In this document: in pieces, positions 35,015-42,141 of the stretch | Layout: every line of letters starts with the position of its first letter | Position numbering within the stretch: position 1 is the stretch's first letter | Position numbers and translations under genes: made by a program | Notes under the pieces: generated by a model | The model's input: the letters and a program-made list of their open reading frames with translations, nothing else | Told to the model about the DNA's origin: nothing | The model's database searches: none | Assembly: GCA_022072225.1 (NCBI GenBank) | Contig: JAJVIC010000002.1 | Span: forward strand, 632,304-696,303 | Source: Bacteroidia bacterium | Lineage (GTDB): Bacteria; Bacteroidota; Bacteroidia; SXHM01 | Direction: 5' to 3' | Length of the DNA stretch: 64,000 nucleotides

Positions 35015-36709
35015 ATGAAAAATATTTACGCATTTCTTTCTTTTACCCTTGTGTGTATAACCGTTGTTGCGCAAACACCTGCTGTACTTCGCGGGCCTTA
35101 TCTTCAGTTTCCTACTTCATCAAGTATTAAGGTAAAATGGCGCACCGATTCGGTTTGCAACGCCCGTGTTTACTATGGTGATAGTCCTTCCAACCTTACC
35201 CAGTATGCCGAAGAGTTAATCGACACAGTAAACCATACTGTTGAAATTACAGGCCTTTCGCCTTTTACTGATTATTACTACAACATTGGAACAAGCACAC
35301 AGGTACTTGCAGGAGGCGATAACAACCATCGTTTTAAAACTTCACCTACCATTGGAACGGTCCAGCCAATCCGCGTTTGGTCAATCGGTGACTTTGGAAA
35401 AGGAAATACCGGTGAAGGGCAAACACGTGATTCGTACCTTCAATTTTCACAGAATACACACACGGATGTTTGGCTGTGGCTTGGCGATAACGTTTATGAT
35501 GCAGGTACTGACCAGGAGTATCAGGATAAAGTATTTTCGGGTGTAAACGGTTACCAGGATGTTTTCAGGTGGTTGCCTTTTATGCCAACACCAGGCAATC
35601 ATGACTACCAATCGGTTCAATCCATTATTGGCGGAATACCACCACCGGAACATACCGGACCGTATTACGACATTGTTGATGTTCCAACAAATGGCGAAAT
35701 TGGAGGTGTGCCATCAGGTTATGAGTTGTATTATTCTTTTGATTACGGAAATGTACATTTTGTATCGCTGAATTCAGAAGCAGGTTGTGTATTACCCAAC
35801 CCTGCAAGCAATGACTGGACGGGTGCAGGCGGTGGTTTTTTAGGTGCTCCGGCATTTACAGGTTCTCCTCTGATTGACTGGCTGCATGCCGATTTACAGG
35901 CAAATACACAGCCTTGGGTAATTGTATATTTTCATCAGCCTCCTTACACCGATGGTTCGCATGATGCCGGTGCATTTTATGAAGTATTTATGCAGGCTAT
36001 GCGCGAAAATTTTGCTGAAATATGGGAACAATACGGAGTGGATATTGTATTGTGCGGGCACAGTCACGTTTATGAACGTTCGCACCTTATACATGGATTG
36101 TATGACGATGCAGATACTTTTGATCCGGCAACCATGCTTGTTGACGGTAGCAGTGGAAATGCTGCAATTGGTGAGGCTTATAAGAAATATACACAAGGTA
36201 CTAATCCTAACTACGGAACTGTTTATGTTGTAAACGGAAACTCGGGAAGCAACGAAAGCGAACCCGGTTTTACACACCCTGTTATGGAGGCTGAATATGG
36301 CTGCGATTCATGTATGGGCTCTTTTGTAATGGATATTCATGGTGATACGCTGAGAGGAAGGCATGTGAATATTTTCGGTGAAATAAAAGATGATTTTACA
36401 ATATACAAGATTGACGGTGTGGCTTCGGTAGAAGAAAATGCAGTTGTAAACAACATTACCGTTTACCCTAACCCTTTTAAAAGTTCAGTAAAAATTGAAT
36501 ACACACTCAACGAGCAATCGCAGGTTGTTATTGATTTGCTGGATATAAACGGCCGCAGAATTCACGAGATTTACAGAGGCGAGCAAGGCAACGGAAACTA
36601 TACTCAGGACTTTAACGCAGAAGCATTAGGACTTAGCAAAGGAACATATACTATTCGACTGGGTAACGGTAAAAAAACCTATTTCAGGCGTTTAGTAAAG
36701 TTTGAATAA
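35015..36709 (+). CDS. Secreted metallophosphoesterase (purple-acid-phosphatase-like) with T9SS sorting domain
   Basis: The 564-residue product has a signal peptide (ending VVAQ), an N-terminal fibronectin-III-like domain as in purple acid phosphatases (PYLQFPTSSSIKVKWRTDS, residues 27-45 or so), then a calcineurin-like core. The metal motifs appear in order: SIGDFGKGN, LWLGDNVYDAGT, TPGNHDY, YFHQPPYTD and the late LCGHSHVYERSH. The C-terminal 80 residues are a T9SS sorting domain (TVYPNPFKSSV ... SKGTYTIRLG). It should hydrolyse phosphate esters outside the cell, giving phosphate for uptake. A second T9SS protein starts 34 bp downstream. Confidence 0.9.
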   Translation: MKNIYAFLSFTLVCITVVAQTPAVLRGPYLQFPTSSSIKVKWRTDSVCNARVYYGDSPSNLTQYAEELIDTVNHTVEITGLSPFTDYYYNIGTSTQVLAGGDNNHRFKTSPTIGTVQPIRVWSIGDFGKGNTGEGQTRDSYLQFSQNTHTDVWLWLGDNVYDAGTDQEYQDKVFSGVNGYQDVFRWLPFMPTPGNHDYQSVQSIIGGIPPPEHTGPYYDIVDVPTNGEIGGVPSGYELYYSFDYGNVHFVSLNSEAGCVLPNPASNDWTGAGGGFLGAPAFTGSPLIDWLHADLQANTQPWVIVYFHQPPYTDGSHDAGAFYEVFMQAMRENFAEIWEQYGVDIVLCGHSHVYERSHLIHGLYDDADTFDPATMLVDGSSGNAAIGEAYKKYTQGTNPNYGTVYVVNGNSGSNESEPGFTHPVMEAEYGCDSCMGSFVMDIHGDTLRGRHVNIFGEIKDDFTIYKIDGVASVEENAVVNNITVYPNPFKSSVKIEYTLNEQSQVVIDLLDINGRRIHEIYRGEQGNGNYTQDFNAEALGLSKGTYTIRLGNGKKTYFRRLVKFE

Positions 36710-36743
36710 TTTATTTTTAAACAATTAACCAAAAACCAAAACC

Positions 36744-37850
36744 ATGAAAAAAAAACTACTACTACCCTTTTTGCTTTTAAGCTTAATGCTTGAAAGCAAG
36801 GCGCAGGTTTGCGTAAGTAACCATCTGACTAACGCTGACTTTACCAACAACCTGACCAACTGGACGCAGTACGGAACGGTGAACACTGCCACAGTTTTGC
36901 CTGCAAACAACGGCTGCCTTACGCAGTTTCTTGCGCTGCCTGCCACTACCAACAGCAATACCGGAGTTGAACAAGTGGTAGTAATGAAACAAGACACCTG
37001 TTACGATTTGTGTTACTGCTATGAGTTTCCGCAGTCGGGTTCTTTATTTAACTCACGATTGGTTCTTGCGGGAATTACTTCGGGGGTAACGGTAACACAA
37101 CTGCTTAGCGGGGCCTTTACTCCAACACAGGCTCAGATATTTGATCAGATTACTTCTACTAGTGCTATTCCGCCAACTTATACCTGCACAGGTACTTTTC
37201 AGGCTACGGGCAACTTTACAAGTTTTGTAGTGGTAAACGAAACTACAGGTAGTATAGGAACTGATATAAGGGTGGATAACATTTGCCTTTCGAGCCGCAA
37301 CCCCTGCCCTGTTGACCCCTGTGACAGTTTAGATGCCAACTTTACGTACACGGTAAGCGGGAACACGGTAAACTTTACGGATGCTTCTACCTCGCCAACG
37401 GGTTCAACGCTGGGCTGGACATGGGATTTCGGTGATCCGCCTTCAGGACTTCTTAATACTTCAACACTTCAAAACCCTTCGCATCTTTATCCGGGTCCGG
37501 GTATTTATTTTGTTTGTCTTTACCTGTCGTCTGTTTCGGCTGACGGGCTTACCTCCTGCCATGATACCTTTTGTATTGATGTAATAGTTCCGCCACCGGT
37601 AGGTATTCAGGAAGAAAATACAGGAAGCCTTACTATGATGCCTAATCCGGCAACGGATCAGGTGCAGTTTAAAGGTACTGCTCTTGCGCAAAAAATAACA
37701 CTGTTCAATTCGTTCGGGCAACCGGTGTTTGAAAGCGAGGTAAAAAACAACACGGTAACCTTACCGCGCAGTTTAGCCGAAGGCATTTATTCGGCTGCCG
37801 TGCAAACTGATAAAGGCTGGCTGCACCGCAAGTTGGTGATAAGGCGGTAA
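36744..37850 (+). CDS. Secreted PKD-domain protein with T9SS sorting domain
   Basis: The 368-residue product has a signal peptide ending SKAQ, an N-terminal galactose-binding-like domain (residues 25-185; LTNADFTNNLTNWTQYG is the usual opening), then a PKD domain (195-285; ANFTYTVSGNTVNFTDAST followed by WTWDFGDP and NPSHLYPGPGIYFVCLYL). The T9SS sorting domain ends the protein (TMMPNPATDQV ... AEGIYSAAVQT, final KLVIRR). It is presumably a surface adhesin or binding protein. Its last 146 bases overlap the 3' part of a leftward open frame on the opposite strand. Confidence 0.85.
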   Translation: MKKKLLLPFLLLSLMLESKAQVCVSNHLTNADFTNNLTNWTQYGTVNTATVLPANNGCLTQFLALPATTNSNTGVEQVVVMKQDTCYDLCYCYEFPQSGSLFNSRLVLAGITSGVTVTQLLSGAFTPTQAQIFDQITSTSAIPPTYTCTGTFQATGNFTSFVVVNETTGSIGTDIRVDNICLSSRNPCPVDPCDSLDANFTYTVSGNTVNFTDASTSPTGSTLGWTWDFGDPPSGLLNTSTLQNPSHLYPGPGIYFVCLYLSSVSADGLTSCHDTFCIDVIVPPPVGIQEENTGSLTMMPNPATDQVQFKGTALAQKITLFNSFGQPVFESEVKNNTVTLPRSLAEGIYSAAVQTDKGWLHRKLVIRR

Positions 37851-38700
37851 AACTCACGCACTGCCCTCTGGCAATGAAGGAAAATAAAAAGCCCCGTCTC
37901 GGTTCAGTAAGACGGGGCTTTTTTGTGCTTTGGCGGTATGGTTTAAATGATACCGTTACGGTAATTTTTACCTCGCTGCTCCACTGCCCGAAAGGACTGT
38001 CGTTATCAAAATAAATAGCCACATAGCTGCGCTGTTCGCTTTGTCCGGATGCCGGCAAGGCGCTGGTATCAAGGTAATCGGGTTCGGTATCGGATGCAAG
38101 GTAAACATAGCCCGATGCGGGTGTTGGTCCACCGGGCGAAGGTGTACCGGGTGTTGGTGTTGAACCGCTGCCAACTTTACGATATATGTGAATGCCTGCC
38201 ACACCTGCCGGCTTGTTCCACTTGATAAGCGGAAAACCGCCTGTGCCTACTACTGTTTTCAATACAGGCTTAAGCGTTGCCGCATCGGGCGGAGTAATTT
38301 CGGCTCCTTCCAACCCAAGGTCCTGACCATCGGCTACGGTGTAAACAGTTTTTTTCTTAATGCTGTTGCCCAGGTCAACCACGCGTTTAAAACCACCGGG
38401 GGCAGGAGCAATTGGCGGAGGCAGAAAAACAGGAAGGGTTGGCTCCACGCTGGGCGAGCCGCCTGCGGGAACTCCATCACGTATTTCATTTTTGTAGGCT
38501 GTTAGTTTTAAAACATACTCGCGCATTTGCGACAGGTAATTATTCCAGTAAGCAAAATAGGCAGCCACTGCTATTACATCAGCCTGTTCAGTAGCCGATA
38601 TATTATACTTGGAAGCATAGGTTGCTATTTTGTTGGCGATGTTGTTAAGCCAGCTTTGGCGGGCAGGGTCGGTGGTGGGGGTAAATGATTCTTTAGCCAT
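37705..38700 (-). CDS. Unrecognised protein with fibronectin-like domain, downstream of a 42-bp array; C-terminus reads through a terminator
   Basis: The 331-residue open frame has no signal peptide. Residues about 10-75 are helical (WLNNIANKIATYASKYN), a proline-rich stretch follows (PTLPVFLPPPIAPAPGG), and residues 150-260 look like a fibronectin-III-like sandwich (FPLIKWNKPAGVAGIHIYRK, then YLDTSALPASGQ and WSSEVKITVTVSF). After VTVSF the frame runs on for about 75 residues of non-protein-like sequence, passing through a rho-independent terminator and into the antisense of the neighbouring gene's end. The true protein probably ends near 37945 and the stop has been lost; a one-base shift in frame meets TAA right there. 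I do not recognise the family; it has the same array-plus-gene layout as 1522-2487. Confidence 0.6.
   Translation of the reverse strand: MAKESFTPTTDPARQSWLNNIANKIATYASKYNISATEQADVIAVAAYFAYWNNYLSQMREYVLKLTAYKNEIRDGVPAGGSPSVEPTLPVFLPPPIAPAPGGFKRVVDLGNSIKKKTVYTVADGQDLGLEGAEITPPDAATLKPVLKTVVGTGGFPLIKWNKPAGVAGIHIYRKVGSGSTPTPGTPSPGGPTPASGYVYLASDTEPDYLDTSALPASGQSEQRSYVAIYFDNDSPFGQWSSEVKITVTVSFKPYRQSTKKPRLTEPRRGFLFSFIARGQCVSFTALSPTCGAASLYQFARQPNKCLRLNCAVRLPCCFLPRFQTPVARTN
37886..37924. terminator. Bidirectional terminator between convergent genes
   Basis: GCCCCGTCT and AGACGGGGC pair perfectly around a loop of about 10 bases, flanked by AAAAA on the left and TTTTTT on the right, so it works in both directions. 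It serves the PKD protein gene and should serve the leftward gene, whose open frame however runs straight through it. Confidence 0.9.
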
Positions 38701-38752
38701 GTTGTTGTTTTCTTAGATTAGTTATTGATTGATTTTTAGTGATTGAAAATGA

Positions 38753-39046
38753 TTCTGAACGTGTTTTGAGCCGCTGCCAACTCGTTGGCAATGGTTCTGA
38801 ACGGGTTGGCAGTCGTTGCCAACGGGTTGAAAATGATTCTGAACAGGTTTGCAGCCGCTGCCAACTGGTTGGCAACGGTTCTGAACCGGTTGGCAGTAGT
38901 TGCCAACGGGTTGAAAATGATTCTGAACAGGTTTGCAGCCGCTGCCAAGGGGTTGGCAACGATTCTGAACCGGTTTGCAGCCATTGCCAACCCGTTGAAA
39001 ATGATTCTGAACGTGTTTGGAGTGGCTGCCAACAGGGCAAAATAAC
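38753..39046. repeat. 42-bp tandem repeat array with alternating units and inverted repeats
   Basis: TTCTGAAC recurs at 38753, 38795, 38837, 38879, 38921, 38963 and 39005, a period of exactly 42 bp over seven copies. Neighbouring units differ while alternate units match better (for example AGGTTTGCAGCCGCTGCCAA against CGGTTGGCAGTAGTTGCCAA), so there is a higher-order 84-bp period. Many units hold GTTGGCA-3 to 5 bases-TGCCAAC, a seven-pair hairpin. The unit shares the ordered phrase GTTGGCA ... GCCAACGGGTT ... GAAC with the array at 2652-2946 on the same strand. The near end is 53 bp upstream of the leftward gene's start. Confidence 0.92.
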
Positions 39047-39095
39047 CCCTGTTCGGTATTAATGCGCTTATGAATGGTAAAAAAGACATGGGGCG

Positions 39096-39126
39096 CAAAC
39101 ATCGAAAAGAAAAATTACACAACAAG
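39096..39126 (-). promoter_or_regulatory. Bacteroidota-type promoter reading into the array
   Basis: On the minus strand CTTG (39126-39123) is followed after 19 bases by GATGTTTG (39103-39096), which matches TAnnTTTG at seven of eight positions. Transcription would start near 39090, so the array would be transcribed as a leader of about 390 bases before the start codon at 38700. Confidence 0.5.
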
Positions 39127-39161
39127 GGTTCAGGGTGTAGCAAAAACGCGACACCCCCTCA

Positions 39162-39437
39162 CTAATCCAAGGTTAATATGCCCAGTTTCAGAAGATAGTG
39201 ATACAACTGAAGCGTAATTTGCAATCGCGTTTTTTTGTGCAGCTTTTCCATACGTTTGGCTGCACCGCGGTCGCTAATGCCAAGGCTGTTGCCAATCTCC
39301 TCGTAGCTATAGCCCCTTGCCAGTTTATCCAATACATAGAGCTGACCGGGATCGAGATTAAGATCTTTCAGATAGCTGAAATCTTTTTCGGGTGGCAGGG
39401 GTATTATCGCCTTGCCTGTTTTTTTGTTTTTTTCCAT
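39162..39437 (-). CDS. LuxR/GerE-type helix-turn-helix regulator
   Basis: With the start at 39437 (MEKNKKTGK) the product has 91 residues. Residues about 25-85 form a LuxR-type HTH: LDPGQLYVLDKLARGYSYEE followed by IGNSLGISDRGAAKRMEKLH is the four-helix GerE pattern, with the recognition helix around SDRGAAKRMEKL. There is no receiver domain, so it is a minimal DNA-binding protein. It lies directly upstream of the array-bearing leader of the leftward fibronectin-like gene, on the same strand, and may control it. An alternative start seven codons earlier (39458) exists. Confidence 0.75.
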   Translation of the reverse strand: MEKNKKTGKAIIPLPPEKDFSYLKDLNLDPGQLYVLDKLARGYSYEEIGNSLGISDRGAAKRMEKLHKKTRLQITLQLYHYLLKLGILTLD

Positions 39438-39514
39438 GTGAATAGGTTTTATTCTCACGAAAATAAAAAGGCAACTAATTTTTTTGTTATACCTTGCGGG
39501 AAAAATTGGAAGCC

Positions 39515-41188
39515 ATGAGAAAAATAGTGGTGTTAATTTTTATTTTGAATTTGGTGCAATTGTGTAATGCTCAAACGCCCCAATGGATTTGGGCAAAGTA
39601 TGGGCTGCATACAGATTATACCGAAGGGTTTGCAGTATGTATTGATTCGGAGGGAAATACTTATTTATCGGGGTTCTTTAAAGGAAATACACTAGTGTTT
39701 GGTAATACTACTTTAACTAACTCCGACAATACCAACAGCACTTTTGACATATTTATTGTAAAATATGATTCAGATGGCAATTTGCAATGGGCTAAAAGTG
39801 CAGCAGGCCCGGCAGCTGATGATTGGTGTTATGATATGACCTGTGATGCATTAGGAAATGTGCTATTAACGGGATTCTTTCGCGGCTCCTCAATTACTTT
39901 TAGTAATACAACTTTAACAAATCCGGGATTTTTTTTAGTAAAATTTGATGGATTAGGAAATGTAATATGGGCAAGAGATGCGATTGGTAACTGCGAAACA
40001 AGATCTGTTGTTACTGATGAAAACAACAACATATTTATCACCGGATGGTTTAATACATCTACATTACAGATTGAAAACATAACACTTACTAATGGTGGCT
40101 TTGTTGGCACCAAAGATTATTTTATTGCAAAATATGACCCATCAGGAAATGTAGAATGGGCTAAAAAAGCCGGAGGAATAGGGAACGATCAAGGAATGGG
40201 AGTAAGCACCGACTTATCAGGTAATGTATATGTTACAGGAGACTTTAAAAGTTCAACGATTACATTCGGAACAATAACGTTATCAAATACCAACAGTGAT
40301 AGTTTGGATGTATTTGTTGCGAAATACAATTCTGAGGGTACTGTAATATGGGCAAATAAAGAAGGAGGTATGTCTTCAGATGGTGGTCAATGTATTGTAA
40401 CATCCCCCGTTGGTAATTCTTATGTTACCGGGTGGTATTACAGCTCAACATTTCAATTTGGAAATAACACTATTAATAGAGTTGGTCCTTGGGGAAACAA
40501 GGATATGTTTGTTGCGAAATACGATTCAACCGGAAATGTAATTTGGTCAAAAAGTGTAGTTAGCATCTATGATGTAAATGCATGGAGCATAGCACTGGAT
40601 ATGTCGGAGAATATATTTATTGCAGGTGGCTATGCAGGAACAGTTGATTTCGGTGCATTTAGTTTAGTATCATCAGGCGGTATAGACCCTGCATTTGTAG
40701 TAAAATACAATTCAGAAGGAACAGAACAATGCGCCTTTAAGCTATCAAGCGGAGGAGATGATTGGCTAATTATCTCTGTTGATGATTATGGCAATTTATA
40801 CTTAGGAGGTGATTGGGCAGGAGCATCTGGAATAAGCAATTTACCTGTTGTTGGTTTTGAAAATGCTTTTATTTCAAAATTCAGATTTAACTGCGAACCG
40901 GTTGCCATAGATAATTTCATGAAGGATAATTGCATCACCACCTATCCCAACCCCGCCACCACACACATAACTATAGAAATGAACAGCCTCCCGATAGCTA
41001 TCGGGAATCGAACATCGAATTACGAATGTAGAATAATGAACACAACTGGACAGCTTGTCACCCTGAGCGTAGTCGAAGGGCAGCGTTCAACATTCGATAT
41101 TTCATTTCTTGCCCCCGGCTTATACCTGCTGCAGGTATTTGATGAAAGCGGTGCGCTGCTGAAAACGGAGAAAGTGGTGAAGGAATAA
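39515..41188 (+). CDS. Secreted SBBP-type beta-propeller protein with T9SS sorting domain
   Basis: The ATG at 39515 gives a signal peptide ending CNAQ. The mature protein consists of repeats of about 50-60 residues of the SBBP/beta-propeller type, each containing a phrase such as DSEGNTYLSGFFKGNTL, DALGNVLLTGFFRG or DLSGNVYVTGDFKSSTITFG followed by KYDSxGNVxWAK. The end is a T9SS sorting domain (TTYPNPATTHITIEM ... GLYLLQVFDESG). Within that domain the sequence is interrupted by translated dispersed repeats: LPIAIGNRTSNYE from a CCCGATAGCTATCGGG palindrome and TLSVVEGQ from a CACCCTGAGCG element. The protein is presumably a surface or released binding protein. Confidence 0.85.
   Translation: MRKIVVLIFILNLVQLCNAQTPQWIWAKYGLHTDYTEGFAVCIDSEGNTYLSGFFKGNTLVFGNTTLTNSDNTNSTFDIFIVKYDSDGNLQWAKSAAGPAADDWCYDMTCDALGNVLLTGFFRGSSITFSNTTLTNPGFFLVKFDGLGNVIWARDAIGNCETRSVVTDENNNIFITGWFNTSTLQIENITLTNGGFVGTKDYFIAKYDPSGNVEWAKKAGGIGNDQGMGVSTDLSGNVYVTGDFKSSTITFGTITLSNTNSDSLDVFVAKYNSEGTVIWANKEGGMSSDGGQCIVTSPVGNSYVTGWYYSSTFQFGNNTINRVGPWGNKDMFVAKYDSTGNVIWSKSVVSIYDVNAWSIALDMSENIFIAGGYAGTVDFGAFSLVSSGGIDPAFVVKYNSEGTEQCAFKLSSGGDDWLIISVDDYGNLYLGGDWAGASGISNLPVVGFENAFISKFRFNCEPVAIDNFMKDNCITTYPNPATTHITIEMNSLPIAIGNRTSNYECRIMNTTGQLVTLSVVEGQRSTFDISFLAPGLYLLQVFDESGALLKTEKVVKE
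40989..41006. repeat. Perfect 18-bp palindrome inside a coding sequence
   Basis: TCCCGATAGCTATCGGGA is a perfect palindrome and belongs to a class of short dispersed palindromes in Bacteroidota. Here it sits in frame within the sorting-domain part of the beta-propeller gene and is followed by ATCGAACATCGAATTACGAA, another dispersed motif. Confidence 0.8.
41057..41081. repeat. Dispersed CACCCTGAGCG element inside a coding sequence
   Basis: The 25 bases starting GTCACCCTGAGCGTAGTC and ending GAAGGGC match a small element common between genes in many Bacteroidota and other genomes. It is translated here as VTLSVVEG in the sorting domain of the beta-propeller protein. Confidence 0.75.
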
Positions 41189-41199
41189 TGTAAACCGGT

Positions 41200-42075
41200 T
41201 TACTCCTTAGCCACTATAGCCAGCCTTTTACCGTCAGCACTGATGGCTACACGGGTAATGCCCGTAATACCTTCGTTGGTAAGGTCGGCAATGGGTGTCC
41301 AGAAATTAGGAGCAGTTTTATTCAGCTGAAAAATAATGCCCTCTTTAGCCATAATAAAATTGCCTTCGGGAGTAAGGCAGAAGTCTTCGCTGCCGGGAAG
41401 GGTGGCTGCTATTTTTTCGATAGTGCCAGCGGTGTATTTGCAGATGTAGAAATTGGTGGAGTCGGTTTTGTCAACAAAGTAGAAGGCTTCTTCGCCAGGT
41501 ACGGGTTGCATGCAGCGACCGATGTGGTCGGTTATTTTTTTTGTTTCCCAGTTTCCTGCTTCGGCTAATTGCAGGCTAATGGGTTCTGTTAATATAAACA
41601 ATGCAAGTTTACCGGGTGCGTACCAGCAGTGGTAGCCAACGGAGTCAACTGCTTTATCAAGAATACGCGCAGGCTTGTCGGTTGAATGAAACTTAAACTG
41701 CCACAAACGCTGCGCTGAATCTTTTTCAACCCGCACGGTAGAAAAGTGAATTCTGTCATCCATAAAGGTTGGCGAGTATTCGCTTTCGGGTGTTTCTGTA
41801 GCCTGAATTAGCTGGTCTGCTACAATCTGGTATTCGAAAATATCGGCTTGTTTCTGGCCATCGCGGATAGAGGAAAAAAGGATGGTACCACCTTCGTTGC
41901 TGAAACAGGGCTGACTGTCGTAGCCTTTGCTGTTGCTTATGTTTTTAGGTTTACCCACATGCGAATGTGCGCCATGATTATCTATATCCAGCAAATAAAT
42001 TTCAGTTGCGGGGATTTGGGCTTTCAAGTAAAAAACACAAACTAAAAGAGATAACAGAATGGATAGCTTTTTCAT
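41200..42075 (-). CDS. Secreted TolB/PD40-like beta-propeller protein
   Basis: The start at 42075 (MKKLSILLSLLV) gives a signal peptide ending LKAQ; the upstream extension is made of a dispersed repeat. The 291-residue protein has WD40-like PD40 blades: QPCFSNEGGTILFSSIRDGQ, YSPTFMDDRIHFSTVR, and the final RVAISADGKRLAIVAKE. PD40 propellers occur in TolB and in exported peptidase accessory proteins. No sorting domain follows, so it should be periplasmic. It is 67 bp downstream of lpxA, and could be read through from the lipid A genes, but a repeat lies between. Confidence 0.75.
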   Translation of the reverse strand: MKKLSILLSLLVCVFYLKAQIPATEIYLLDIDNHGAHSHVGKPKNISNSKGYDSQPCFSNEGGTILFSSIRDGQKQADIFEYQIVADQLIQATETPESEYSPTFMDDRIHFSTVRVEKDSAQRLWQFKFHSTDKPARILDKAVDSVGYHCWYAPGKLALFILTEPISLQLAEAGNWETKKITDHIGRCMQPVPGEEAFYFVDKTDSTNFYICKYTAGTIEKIAATLPGSEDFCLTPEGNFIMAKEGIIFQLNKTAPNFWTPIADLTNEGITGITRVAISADGKRLAIVAKE

Positions 42076-42091
42076 TTCATATTTATTTAAA

Positions 42092-42118
42092 AGATGCTGA
42101 AACAAGTTCAGCATGACG
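42092..42118. repeat. Dispersed hairpin element between lpxA and the propeller gene
   Basis: ATGCTGAA-ACAAG-TTCAGCAT is an eight-pair hairpin inside the widespread dispersed motif AGATGCTGAAACAAGTTCAG. It fills most of the gap after lpxA. Confidence 0.75.
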
Positions 42119-42141
42119 ATACTGCTTTCTGCCTGCTTTCT

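Larger units (their letters stand above)
38701..39161. other. Leader region containing the second tandem array
   Basis: These 461 bp lie between the start of the leftward fibronectin-like gene and the stop of the upstream regulator gene. They contain the 42-bp array and a promoter-like pair at 39096-39126. If that promoter is used, the array is the 5' leader of the gene's mRNA. Several short open frames in the region come from the repeat and are not genes. Confidence 0.7.

Noticed and set aside
2652..39046. Retron, diversity-generating retroelement or IS origin of the arrays
   Set aside because: No reverse transcriptase, transposase, template/variable repeat pair or target-site duplications were found in the window.
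38722..39102. Repetitive open frames on both strands over the 42-bp array (for example with PVGSGCKPVQNHFQ-like units)
   Set aside because: A 42-bp unit without a stop is open in several frames at once. The frames overlap each other on both strands, have no start context, and do not resemble proteins.
42076..42114. N-terminal extension of the propeller protein (MLNLFQHLLNKYE)
   Set aside because: The extension is encoded by a dispersed GCTGAAACAAGTTCAGC element; the downstream ATG gives a standard signal peptide.
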